A DNA stretch of 64,000 nucleotides from Kitasatospora sp. SolWspMP-SS2h (GTDB lineage: Bacteria; Actinomycetota; Actinomycetes; Streptomycetales; Streptomycetaceae). Below the pieces are notes generated by a model. That model saw only the letters and a program-made list of their open reading frames with translations, did not search any database and was not told the DNA's origin. A program made the position numbers and the translations under genes. The DNA lies in NCBI RefSeq assembly GCF_003259315.1, contig NZ_QLLT01000014.1:1-64000 (forward strand), read 5' to 3'. Below, piece after piece: positions 56,658 through 64,000 of this stretch (position 1 is the first letter of the stretch; the number at the start of each line of letters is the position of its first letter).

Positions 56658-57857
56658 ATGGGCTACGCCGCACTGCTCCGCGCCCCGCACGTCACCCGGC
56701 TGCTGCTCGGCACCCTGCTCGGCCGGCTCCCCGCCGGCATGACCGCCCTGGTCATCGCGCTCGCCCTGCGCGAGGCCGGCACCCCGTACGGCCGGATCGG
56801 CCTGGCGACCGCCGCGTACGCGATCGCCGCCGCCGTCGGCGGGCCCGTCCTCGGCCGGATCGTCGACCTCACCGGGCAGCCCCGCGTCCTGCTCGCCTCC
56901 GCCGTCCTGGCCGGCACCGGCTACGCGCTGCTCGCCCTCGCCCCCGGCTCCGCCCTCGCCGCCCCGCTCGGCGCGGCGGTCGCCGGGCTCTGCATGCCCC
57001 CGCTCGAACCCTGCCTGCGCTCGCTCTGGCCGGACGTCGTCGCCCCCGAACAGCTCGACACCGCCTACGCCTTCGACTCCGCCTCCCAGCAGGTGCTGTA
57101 CGTCGCCGGGCCGCTCGCCGTGGCCGGGATCGCCGGCGCCCTCTCCCCCACCGCCGCGCTCTGGACCGCCGCCGTGCTCGGCCTGCTCGGCGCCCTGGTG
57201 GTGGCCGGCTCCGCCCCCGCCCGGGCCTGGCAGGCCCCGCCGCGCGAGGCCTCCGCCGGGCTGCTCGGGCCGCTGCGCTCCCCCGGGCTGGTCCTGCTGC
57301 TGCTCGGCCTGGCCGGCGCCGGCTGGGCGGTCGGCGCGCAGAACGTGCTGTTCATCGCGTACGCCGAACAGCACCCCGGCGGCCTGCCCGGCGGCGCGGG
57401 CACCCTGCTCGCGCTGGCCGCCCTGGCCGGGCTGCTCGGCGCACTGGCCTACGGCGGCGCCCGCTGGAAGGCCGACACCGCGACCCGCACCTGGGTGCTC
57501 GCCCTCGGCATGGCCGCCTGCTACCTGCCGCTGCTGCTCCTGCCCGGCCCGTGGCCGATGGCCGCGCTGGCCTTCGTCTCCGGCCTGGGCCTGGCCCCGC
57601 TGCTGGCCGCCGCCTTCGTGCTGGTCGCCGAACTCGCCCCCGCCGGCACCGTCACCGAGGCGTTCGCCTGGCTGGTCACCCTGTTCGCCACCGGCAACGC
57701 GGCCGGCTACGCGGTCTCCGGCGCCCTGGTCGACACCTCCCTGCACGCCGTCGCCCTGTGCTCCGCGGGCGGCATCACCCTCGGCGGCCTGCTGCTGCTC
57801 GCCGCCCGCACCCGGCTGCGCCCCGCCGCCCCGGCCCCCGTCCCCGCCCTGACCTGA
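56658..57857 (+). CDS. MFS transporter
   Basis: A 399-residue protein with about twelve hydrophobic segments from ATG 56658 (GGAAGGA upstream). The region around GGPVLGRIVDLTGQPRVLLASA is the loop 2-3 motif of MFS exporters. Small loops, no long soluble domain; substrate unknown. Confidence 0.87.
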   Translation: MGYAALLRAPHVTRLLLGTLLGRLPAGMTALVIALALREAGTPYGRIGLATAAYAIAAAVGGPVLGRIVDLTGQPRVLLASAVLAGTGYALLALAPGSALAAPLGAAVAGLCMPPLEPCLRSLWPDVVAPEQLDTAYAFDSASQQVLYVAGPLAVAGIAGALSPTAALWTAAVLGLLGALVVAGSAPARAWQAPPREASAGLLGPLRSPGLVLLLLGLAGAGWAVGAQNVLFIAYAEQHPGGLPGGAGTLLALAALAGLLGALAYGGARWKADTATRTWVLALGMAACYLPLLLLPGPWPMAALAFVSGLGLAPLLAAAFVLVAELAPAGTVTEAFAWLVTLFATGNAAGYAVSGALVDTSLHAVALCSAGGITLGGLLLLAARTRLRPAAPAPVPALT

Positions 57858-57974
57858 CCTGACCCGGGCCTGACCCGGGCCTGGCCGGGCCGACCCCGGC
57901 CGCCTCGCCCGCCCCCGTCCGGGCCGCCGCAAACCGCTCGCCCGCGCCGCCCCGGCCCTGCTTGGATGCGCCCC

Positions 57975-58409
57975 ATGACGAGTTTCGACCTGCCCCCCGG
58001 CCACAGCCTCTCCACCGACCCCGCCCGCCTCGACCGGGAGGCCGTGCACCGCTGGCTCTCCGAGGACGCCTACTGGGCGCTCGGCCGCCCCCGCGAGAAG
58101 CAGGAGCGGGCCATCGAGAACTCGCTCAACTTCGGCCTGTACGAGGACGCTTCGGGCACCCAGGTCGGCTACGCCCGGGTGGTCACCGACCACGCCACCT
58201 TCGCCTGGCTGTGCGACGTGTACATCGACCCGCGGGCCCGCGGCCGGGGCCTGGGCACCGCGCTGGCCGCCGCCGTCCGCGACGAGCTCGCCGACCGCGG
58301 CCTGCGCCGCCTGATGCTCGCCACCCGGGACGCGCACGAGGTGTACGCCAAGGTCGGCTTCGCGCCGATGTCGGTGCCGGAGAAGTGGATGGTCCTCGGC
58401 GAGCAGTAG
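57975..58409 (+). CDS. GNAT-family N-acetyltransferase
   Basis: A 144-residue protein. LCDVYIDPRARGRGLGTAL contains the acetyl-CoA RxxGxG site; the preceding QVGYARVVTDHATFAWL strand and LATRDAHEVYAKVGF complete the fold. TTGGAT lies about ten bases before the ATG, so the transcript may be leaderless; an ATG nine bases upstream is an alternative. Substrate unknown. Confidence 0.88.
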   Translation: MTSFDLPPGHSLSTDPARLDREAVHRWLSEDAYWALGRPREKQERAIENSLNFGLYEDASGTQVGYARVVTDHATFAWLCDVYIDPRARGRGLGTALAAAVRDELADRGLRRLMLATRDAHEVYAKVGFAPMSVPEKWMVLGEQ

Positions 58410-58443
58410 CCGCCCGGCCGGAACCCTCGTTCCGGCCGCCCGC

Positions 58444-59454
58444 TCAGGCCGCCGCGGTGGAGCCGCGCACCACCAGCGTGGTCGCCAACGGCTCGACGGG
58501 CGGCGGCAGTTCGCCGTCCAGCAGGGCCGTCAGGGCGGCCAGCCCGGCCCGGCCCAGCCGCTCGCCCGGCAGGTCGACCGTGGTCAGCGGCGGGCTGAGC
58601 AGCTCCGCCACCGGGATGTTGTCCATGCCGACCACCGACAGGTCGTCCGGGACGCGCAGCCCCAGCTCCGCCGCCGCCCGGTACAGCCCGGACGCCACCA
58701 CGTCGTCGTCGCAGACCACCGCGCGCGGCCGCCCCGGCCCGTCCAGCAGCTCCCGGGCCGCCCGGGCCGCCTCCCGGCTGCCCTCGTTCAGGCTGACCGC
58801 CAGCTCCCGCACCTCCAGGTGGGCCGAGGCCGCCGCGAACGCCGCCTGCCGGACCCGGAAGGTGTACGCCGAGTGCACCGAGCGCAGGTAGCCGATCCGC
58901 CGGTGGCCCAGCCCCGCCAGGTGGTCGACCGCCGCCCGCATGCCCGCCGCCAGGTCCAGCTCCAGGGTCGGCCGGCCCGGGTGGGCGGCCGGGTCGGCGT
59001 CCAGGAAGACCGCCGCGGTGTCCGCGGGCAGCGGGCCCAGCTGCTCGTCGTCCGGCGAGCACACCAGCAGCCCGTCGAACCGTCCGGCCGCGGCCGCCTC
59101 GGCCAGCGTCGCCGCGTCCCAGCCGCTGGAGACCACCACCGCCAGGCCGTGCCGGGCCGCCTCCTCGTGCACGCCGGTCAGCACCCGGCCGAAGAACGGC
59201 CCCAGCAGGTTCGGCACCGCCAGCAGCACCATCCCGCTGCGCCCCAGCCGCAGTTGGCGACCGGCGGCCTGCGGGCGGTAGCCCAGCTCCCGGGCCGCGG
59301 CGCGGATGCGCGCGCTGGTCGCCGCCGAGACCCGCTGCCCGGCGCTGCCGGAGAACACCAGCGAGACGGTCGCCTGCGACACCCCCGCCAGCCGGGCCAC
59401 GTCCCGGCCGGTCGGGCGCCGCCGCGGGCCCTCGCCGCCCGGGCTGCCCGCCAA
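58444..59454 (-). CDS. LacI-family transcriptional regulator
   Basis: A 336-residue repressor. HTH and hinge: TGRDVARLAGVSQATVSLVF, then the hinge helix RIRAAARELGYRPQAAGRQL; the rest is a periplasmic-binding-like sugar domain with LDADPAAHPGR and VPDDLSVVGMDNIP. A TTG start (59454) gives the usual short lead before the HTH. No sugar operon adjoins it, so its target is not visible here. Confidence 0.9.
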   Translation of the reverse strand: MAGSPGGEGPRRRPTGRDVARLAGVSQATVSLVFSGSAGQRVSAATSARIRAAARELGYRPQAAGRQLRLGRSGMVLLAVPNLLGPFFGRVLTGVHEEAARHGLAVVVSSGWDAATLAEAAAAGRFDGLLVCSPDDEQLGPLPADTAAVFLDADPAAHPGRPTLELDLAAGMRAAVDHLAGLGHRRIGYLRSVHSAYTFRVRQAAFAAASAHLEVRELAVSLNEGSREAARAARELLDGPGRPRAVVCDDDVVASGLYRAAAELGLRVPDDLSVVGMDNIPVAELLSPPLTTVDLPGERLGRAGLAALTALLDGELPPPVEPLATTLVVRGSTAAA

Positions 59455-59459
59455 CGCGG

Positions 59460-59789
59460 TCAGCCGGCCTGCGCCTGCCCGGACGCGGCCGCCCGGGCCG
59501 CGTCGTCCGCCGCGTCCTCCGCGGAGTCCCGCGCCGCCGCCCGGGACTTGCGCGCCTCGATCCGCTCCGCGATCTGCGCGGACATCTCGTCGCGCTGCCT
59601 GCTCAGCACCACGTAGCTGATCGCCGAGGAGGCGACCGCGGCCAGCACGAACAGCAGCAGCACGCCCATCGCCCCGACCACCGGGATCACCTTGAAGTGG
59701 CCCAGGAGCAGCGCGACCAGCAGGCAGGCCAGGAAGATGCTCGCCCGCAGGGATGTGTAGCGGAGCGTGGCGTGGTTCTTGCTGCTCAC
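59460..59789 (-). CDS. DUF4229 small membrane protein
   Basis: A 109-residue protein from GTG 59789 (AAGGAC upstream) with two hydrophobic segments, ASIFLACLLVALLLGHF and VVGAMGVLLLFVLAAVASSA, then the charged tail RDEMSAQIAERIEARKSRAA. The DUF4229 pattern of actinobacteria; function unknown. Confidence 0.82.
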   Translation of the reverse strand: MSSKNHATLRYTSLRASIFLACLLVALLLGHFKVIPVVGAMGVLLLFVLAAVASSAISYVVLSRQRDEMSAQIAERIEARKSRAAARDSAEDAADDAARAAASGQAQAG

Positions 59790-59871
59790 CGGGTTCGTCC
59801 TTCGCTGCCGGGTCGCGCCGCCGAGCGCGCGGGAGTCATGGCCCTCCCAGTGAAGCACGACCTCACACCGT

Positions 59872-60390
59872 TCAGGTGCGCAGGTCGAGCCACATCGTCA
59901 CGTCGTCCCGGTCGTCGCCCGGGGCGACCCGGATCGCCCCCGGCACCCGGCCCACCTCGACGTATCCGCCGCGCCCGTAGAACTCCTCCAGCCCGTGCCC
60001 GCCGCGCAGGGTCAGCCGCAGCCCGGCCAGGCCCCACCCCCGGGCCACCCGCTCCGCCTCCGCCAGCAGCTGCGCGCCGTAGCCGCGCCCCTGGAACTCC
60101 GGGTGCACCATGACCCGCTTCAGCATCCGCCAGTGGTCCATCAGCTCGAAGCGCATGTCCGCGAGGAACAGCACCGCCGCGACCCGGCCGCCCGGCTCGT
60201 ACCCGACCAGCAGCCGGTCCGCGTCCAGCGCCCCGAACTGCCGCTCCGCGACCGGGCGGACCTGCGCGGCCTCGACCGGGGGCACGAAGCCCACCGCGCC
60301 GCCGGCATTGGAGACCTCCGTCCACAGCGCGGTGATCTCCTCCCGCAGCGCGGACGTCGGTTCGGGGTCCAGGACGAATCGCAGGCTCAT
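59872..60390 (-). CDS. GNAT-family N-acetyltransferase
   Basis: A 172-residue protein. RVMVHPEFQGRGYGAQLL contains the acetyl-CoA RGYGAQ site (QGRGYG), and LEEFYGRGGYVEVGRVPG is the strand 5-6 region. Substrate unknown; possibly an amine or amino-acid acyltransferase. Confidence 0.9.
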   Translation of the reverse strand: MSLRFVLDPEPTSALREEITALWTEVSNAGGAVGFVPPVEAAQVRPVAERQFGALDADRLLVGYEPGGRVAAVLFLADMRFELMDHWRMLKRVMVHPEFQGRGYGAQLLAEAERVARGWGLAGLRLTLRGGHGLEEFYGRGGYVEVGRVPGAIRVAPGDDRDDVTMWLDLRT

Positions 60391-60399
60391 GCGGCCAGC

Positions 60400-61737
60400 C
60401 TAGGCACCCGCGGCGGCGGCCCGGCCGGGGCCCCGCAGCGCGAGGCAGCAGCCGACCGCCACCGCGCACAGGCCGCCCGCCGCGTACCAGGTGCCGTCGT
60501 AGTCGCCGAAGCCGTCCCGGGCGAGCCCGGCCAGGCCCGCGACGACCGCGGCGCCGACCTGGTGGGCGGCCAGCACCCAGCCGAAGACGATCGGGGCGTC
60601 CGCGCCGAAGTGGCGGCGGCAGAGGGCGACGGTGGGCGGGACGGTGGCGACCCAGTCGAGGCCGTAGAAGACCACGAAGGCCAGGATCGGCGGGCGCAGG
60701 CTCTGCCCGAACAGGGCGGGCAGGAAGGCCAGCGAGAGCCCGCGCAGCGCGTAGTAGGTGATCAGCAGCCGGGTGGAGTCGAAGCGGTCGGTGAACCAGC
60801 CGCTGGCGACCGTCCCGGCGATGTCGAAGACGCCGATCAGGGCGAGCAGCGAGGCGCCGGTGGTGACGGGCATGCCGTGGTCGTGGGCGGCCGGGATGAA
60901 GTGGGTGCCGACCAGGCCGACGGTAGTGGCGCCGCAGATCGCGAACGACCCGGCGAGCAGCCAGAACGCCCGGGCGCGGGCGGCCAGCCGCAGCACCCGC
61001 AGCGAGCGGGCGACCGCCGAGCCGTCGACGGCCGGGGGCGGCGGGGCGGTCGTCGCACCGTAGGGCAACTGGCCGACGTCCGAGGGCCGTTCGCGCATCA
61101 GCAGCAGCACGGGGACGGCCACCGCGGTGGCGCACAGCGAGACCACCACGACCGCGGTGCGCCAGCCCTGGTGCTCGACGAGCGCGGCGAGCAGCGGCAT
61201 GAAGACCAGGTTCCCGGCCGCGCCGGCGGCGGTGAGGACGCCGGTGACCAGGCCCTGCCGGGCCTCGAACCAGCGTCCGGAGACGGTGGTGGCGAAGGCC
61301 CCGGCCATCGAGCCGCTGCCGAGCCCGACCAGCACGCCCCAGCACAGGACCAGCTGCCAGGGGCGGGTCATCAGCATGGTGAGGCCGGCGCCGGTGGCGA
61401 TGGTGAGCAGTGCGCAGACCACCACCAGGCGGACGCCGAAGCGGTCCATCAGGGCGGCGGCGAACGGCGCGGTGAGGCCGTAGAGGGCGAGGTTGACGGA
61501 GACCGCGCTGGAGATGGTGGCGCGGGACCAGCCGAACTCGTCGTGCAGGGCGTCCATCATCAGGCTGGGCGTGGAGCGGAACCCGGCCGAGCCGATCAGC
61601 ACGACCAGCGAGACGGCGACCACGATCCAGCCGTAGTGGACGCGGGGGGTGCGGCGGGACGGTTCGGGGCCCGCGGCGGGGGCGGGGGCCGCGTCCGGTT
61701 CGGCGGCCGGGTCGGTGCTGGGTTCCAGTTCCTTCAC
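60400..61737 (-). CDS. MFS transporter, monocarboxylate/oxalate-formate type
   Basis: A 445-residue protein with twelve hydrophobic segments. The start HYGWIVVAVSLVVLIGSAGF and FGWSRATISSAVSVNLALYG resemble OxlT/MCT-like transporters; motif A-like FAAALMDRFGVRLVVV is present. N-terminal 30 residues are acidic and Pro/Ala-rich. Stands alone; substrate unknown. Confidence 0.88.
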   Translation of the reverse strand: MKELEPSTDPAAEPDAAPAPAAGPEPSRRTPRVHYGWIVVAVSLVVLIGSAGFRSTPSLMMDALHDEFGWSRATISSAVSVNLALYGLTAPFAAALMDRFGVRLVVVCALLTIATGAGLTMLMTRPWQLVLCWGVLVGLGSGSMAGAFATTVSGRWFEARQGLVTGVLTAAGAAGNLVFMPLLAALVEHQGWRTAVVVVSLCATAVAVPVLLLMRERPSDVGQLPYGATTAPPPPAVDGSAVARSLRVLRLAARARAFWLLAGSFAICGATTVGLVGTHFIPAAHDHGMPVTTGASLLALIGVFDIAGTVASGWFTDRFDSTRLLITYYALRGLSLAFLPALFGQSLRPPILAFVVFYGLDWVATVPPTVALCRRHFGADAPIVFGWVLAAHQVGAAVVAGLAGLARDGFGDYDGTWYAAGGLCAVAVGCCLALRGPGRAAAAGA

Positions 61738-61821
61738 GCGTCCGAGTCTCCCGGTCCGGCCCCGCCGCGACGACGGGTCCGGCTGCCACGAATGCCCGAA
61801 TTCCTGACAGCCGGGGGCGGT

Positions 61822-63090
61822 TCAGTGCCCGCCGGCCACCGCCCCGCCGTCGGGGACCCGGCGCAGGTCGCGGATCGGCGGGCTGAGCAGCAGCGTCGAG
61901 GCGACGGCCAGGGTGACGACGCCGCCGATCAGGTACACCCGGGTCGCGCCGAGGGCGTTGACGGCCGGGCCGGCCAGCGCGGAGCCGAGCGGGAACATGC
62001 AGACGGAGCCCGCCACCTCGTACGCGTGGATCCGGTTGAGCACCTCGCCGGGGACCTGGGTCTGCACGCTGGTGGCCCACATGACGCCCCAGAAGCTGAT
62101 GCCGATGCCGGAGACCAGCTGGGCGGTGCCGAGCAGCGGCCAGGGCAGGCCGGCCGCGAACGCGAACTGCTGGGCGGCGAAGGCGAACAGGGCGACCGCG
62201 CCGGCCGCGAGCGGGCGGACCGGCTTGACCCGGATCGCCAGCAGGCCGCCGATCACGGTGCCCGCGCCGAACATGCCGTTGATCAGGCCGTAGACGGTGC
62301 CGCCCTCGCGCTCGATGATCTGGCCGGCCACCACCGGGCCGAGCGGGCCCCAGGAGAGCACGGTGAAGACCATCCAGATCAGGATGACGCCCCACATCCA
62401 GCTGCGGGACCAGAACTCGTGCCAGCCGCCCACCAGGTTGCGCCACAGGCTGTCGCCGGGCGGCGGGGCCGGGACGGGGCCCAGCCGCAGGGCGAGCAGG
62501 CAGGAGGCGCTGACCGCGTACGTCACGGCGGCGATCACCATCACCCAGCCGGTGGAGGCGGCGGCCAGCAGGCCGGCCAGCGGCGGGCCGACCAGGGTGG
62601 TGAGCGCCTCGGAGATCCGCAGCACGCCGTTGGCGCCCTGCACGTCGGTGGAGACCAGCGGGACGGTGGAGGCGGCGCCGGGCTGGAACATCGCGGCGGC
62701 GGTGCCGGCCAGCGCGAGCAGCAGGTAGAGCTGCCAGAGCTGGTCGAAGCCGCGGAAGAAGAGCACCGCGAGCAGGATCCGGGTGGTGAGGTTGAGCAGG
62801 TCGGCGAAGATCATCAGCCGTCGGGCGGTGAACCGGTCGGCGAGCACCCCGCCGAACAGCACCAGTCCGGCGAACGGGCCGAGCAGGAAGGCCATCGCGA
62901 AGCCGACCGTGGAGGTCGAGTGGTGGGCGGCGATCAGGCCGGCCGAGACGGCGACCGGGAGCATCGCGTCGCTGAGCAGTCCGGCCGAGCGGGCGGTGAA
63001 GTAGAGGCGGAAGTTGCCCGACCAGATGGCGGGCGGTCTCACTGCGCTGACCTGCGGGGTGGGAGCGGTGTGCAGTTCGGGTGCGGTCAC
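61822..63090 (-). CDS. MFS exporter (DHA3 type)
   Basis: A 422-residue protein with about twelve hydrophobic segments. LFGGVLADRFTARRLMIFAD is MFS motif A. The block LLAALAGTAAAMFQPGAAS-like and PGEVLNRIHAYEVAGSVCMFPLG are typical of DHA3/EntS-like drug or siderophore exporters. The GTG at 63090 has little room for a ribosome binding site; the GTG near 63041 (VRPPAIWSG), after GCAGGTC, is a good alternative start. Confidence 0.86.
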   Translation of the reverse strand: MTAPELHTAPTPQVSAVRPPAIWSGNFRLYFTARSAGLLSDAMLPVAVSAGLIAAHHSTSTVGFAMAFLLGPFAGLVLFGGVLADRFTARRLMIFADLLNLTTRILLAVLFFRGFDQLWQLYLLLALAGTAAAMFQPGAASTVPLVSTDVQGANGVLRISEALTTLVGPPLAGLLAAASTGWVMVIAAVTYAVSASCLLALRLGPVPAPPPGDSLWRNLVGGWHEFWSRSWMWGVILIWMVFTVLSWGPLGPVVAGQIIEREGGTVYGLINGMFGAGTVIGGLLAIRVKPVRPLAAGAVALFAFAAQQFAFAAGLPWPLLGTAQLVSGIGISFWGVMWATSVQTQVPGEVLNRIHAYEVAGSVCMFPLGSALAGPAVNALGATRVYLIGGVVTLAVASTLLLSPPIRDLRRVPDGGAVAGGH

Positions 63091-63531
63091 ATCCCACAGT
63101 TTTGGTGTAGACCACCGCCGGTTTCCAGCGATTTCCGGTCACGATGCGGCGTCCGCCCGCCGCATGACCGTACGACGGCCCGCCGTGCGCACCCCGAGCA
63201 CGGCACGGCGGTCCGCCGTCCGGTCGGCGTCCGGGCCCTGAAGCCGTGACGCCCGGGCGGCCCGATCTCGCCGAGGTTCCGGACGGGGACGGCCAACGAC
63301 CCCCTGAGTGTCGGCACCGCCCGGTCTCCCTCGGCGTCCCCTCGCAACGGGCGCCGCACCCAAGAGTGATCAGTCGGATACGTCACGTCAATGGGTTGTC
63401 CGAAATTCAGACGGGATTGTGCGGGGCGCGGGCCGCGCGCGACCGGCGCGCGGGGGCCGTCCCGGCGGGTGCCCGGCGCACCCTCCGACCGCCCGACCGA
63501 CCCGCCCGACCGCCGCGCCCCGCCGCCCGGT
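63091..63531. other. 441-bp intergenic region upstream of the DHA3 exporter
   Basis: No gene seen. At 63103-63114 the plus strand reads TGGTGTAGACCA, one mismatch from the perfect TGGTCTAGACCA core that GntR/DasR binds; the wider 16-mer fits ACTGGTCTAGACCACT at 12 positions. It lies 13 bp before the annotated start, where a repressor would block transcription or the start. The rest is very GC-rich with no further recognisable element. Confidence 0.45.
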
Positions 63532-63999
63532 TCAGCGCGCCGAGGCCACCGGGGCGGCCGGCTGGACGGCCAGCGGGCAGCCCGCCGCGTCCGGGCCGCC
63601 GATCTCGCACCACACCCGCTTCCCGGAACCGTCCGGGTACCAGCCCCAGCGCTCGCAGAGCAGTTCGACCAGCTCCAGGCCTCGCCCGTTGGTGGCGTCC
63701 TGGTCGGGACCGGCGTGCCGGGGCGCGGGGGCGGTGCGGCTGGCGTCGGCGACCTCCACCCGGACGGTGGCCGGCCCGGCGGCCGGGCCGGCCGGCAGCA
63801 GCAGTCTGAGCACCGCCGGGCGGCCGGTGTGCACCACCGCGTTGGTGACCAGCTCGGAGACCACCAGCACCAGGGTCTCGGCCACCGTGGAGTCCTGGTC
63901 GATCCCGCCCGCCCGCAGCCGGTCGCGGACCCACCGCCGGGCCCGCGACACCTCCGCCGGGTCCGCCTGGACCGCCAGCTGTACCTGGAGTACCTGCAC
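63532..63999 (-). CDS. RsbW-like ATP-binding protein (HATPase_c_2), possibly partial
   Basis: A 155-residue GHKL ATPase of the anti-sigma type. SELVTNAVVHTGRPAVL is the N box; DASRTAP and TNGRGLELVELLCERWG are the G1 and G2 regions. Streptomycetes have many such proteins that bind sigma factors or anti-anti-sigma partners. The first codon (GTG 63999) is one base from the window end, so the true start may lie outside. Confidence 0.85.
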   Translation of the reverse strand: MQVLQVQLAVQADPAEVSRARRWVRDRLRAGGIDQDSTVAETLVLVVSELVTNAVVHTGRPAVLRLLLPAGPAAGPATVRVEVADASRTAPAPRHAGPDQDATNGRGLELVELLCERWGWYPDGSGKRVWCEIGGPDAAGCPLAVQPAAPVASAR

Positions 64000-64000
64000 C

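Overview
The window is a gene-dense, very high-GC stretch of actinobacterial chromosome. I infer a streptomycete (Streptomyces or Kitasatospora). The supporting evidence is codon use with G/C in third positions, frequent GTG starts, a SARP activator, a gamma-butyrolactone-receptor-like TetR protein, a WhiJ-type XRE/DUF397 pair, an FO synthase for coenzyme F420, futalosine-pathway menaquinone genes and a full 14-gene nuo operon. I see no rRNA, tRNA, CRISPR array, insertion sequence or phage gene.

Layout. (1) 9-6000 looks like a small regulated secondary-metabolism locus. A leftward run encodes an acyl-CoA dehydrogenase, an acyl carrier protein, a stand-alone N-terminal half of an FkbH-type protein and a phosphopantetheinyl transferase. 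It is followed by a SARP activator and flanked by a divergent ArpA-like TetR gene. A receptor-box-like palindrome fills the spacer of a clear TTGACA promoter for the SARP gene, and a weaker one lies before the tetR gene. (2) 6154-25524 is mostly housekeeping: polyprenol-phosphate mannose synthase, a BrkB-type membrane protein, a membrane-anchored DD-carboxypeptidase with an unusual acidic repeat tail, GPP34, XRE/DUF397, ADP-ribosylglycohydrolase, FO synthase, a LolA-like protein, RarD, 2-oxoacid:ferredoxin oxidoreductase (korAB), an orphan response regulator, a polyprenyl diphosphate synthase and a Uma2 nuclease. (3) 25668-41490 is nuoA to nuoN on the minus strand, nearly all genes overlapping by 1 or 4 bases, with a probable Rex operator just downstream of the promoter. 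(4) 41906-51673 holds a DMT exporter, a damaged-looking orphan ORF, and menaquinone-related genes (geranylgeranyl-reductase-family flavoprotein, menG, mqnC, a truncated imidazolonepropionase-like protein, mqnA), plus a Ser/Thr kinase and a cold-shock gene with an odd leader. (5) 51919-63999 is more variable: transporters, small regulators (TetR, LacI), two GNATs, a second Uma2 nuclease, a DAACS symporter preceded by a probable leaderless leader peptide, two MFS exporters and an RsbW-like ATPase at the edge.

How it fits together. The prenyl synthase, menG, mqnA and mqnC supply the menaquinone that NuoA-N reduces; the Rex box would tie that complex to NADH/NAD+. KorAB makes reduced ferredoxin and FbiC makes the F420 chromophore, so much of the centre concerns redox carriers. 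The left-end cassette is the best candidate for something undescribed: an ACP-based chemistry with only half of an FkbH protein, apparently controlled by a butyrolactone-type receptor through the SARP gene. Assignments rest on reading motifs and protein features by eye; no database search was run.
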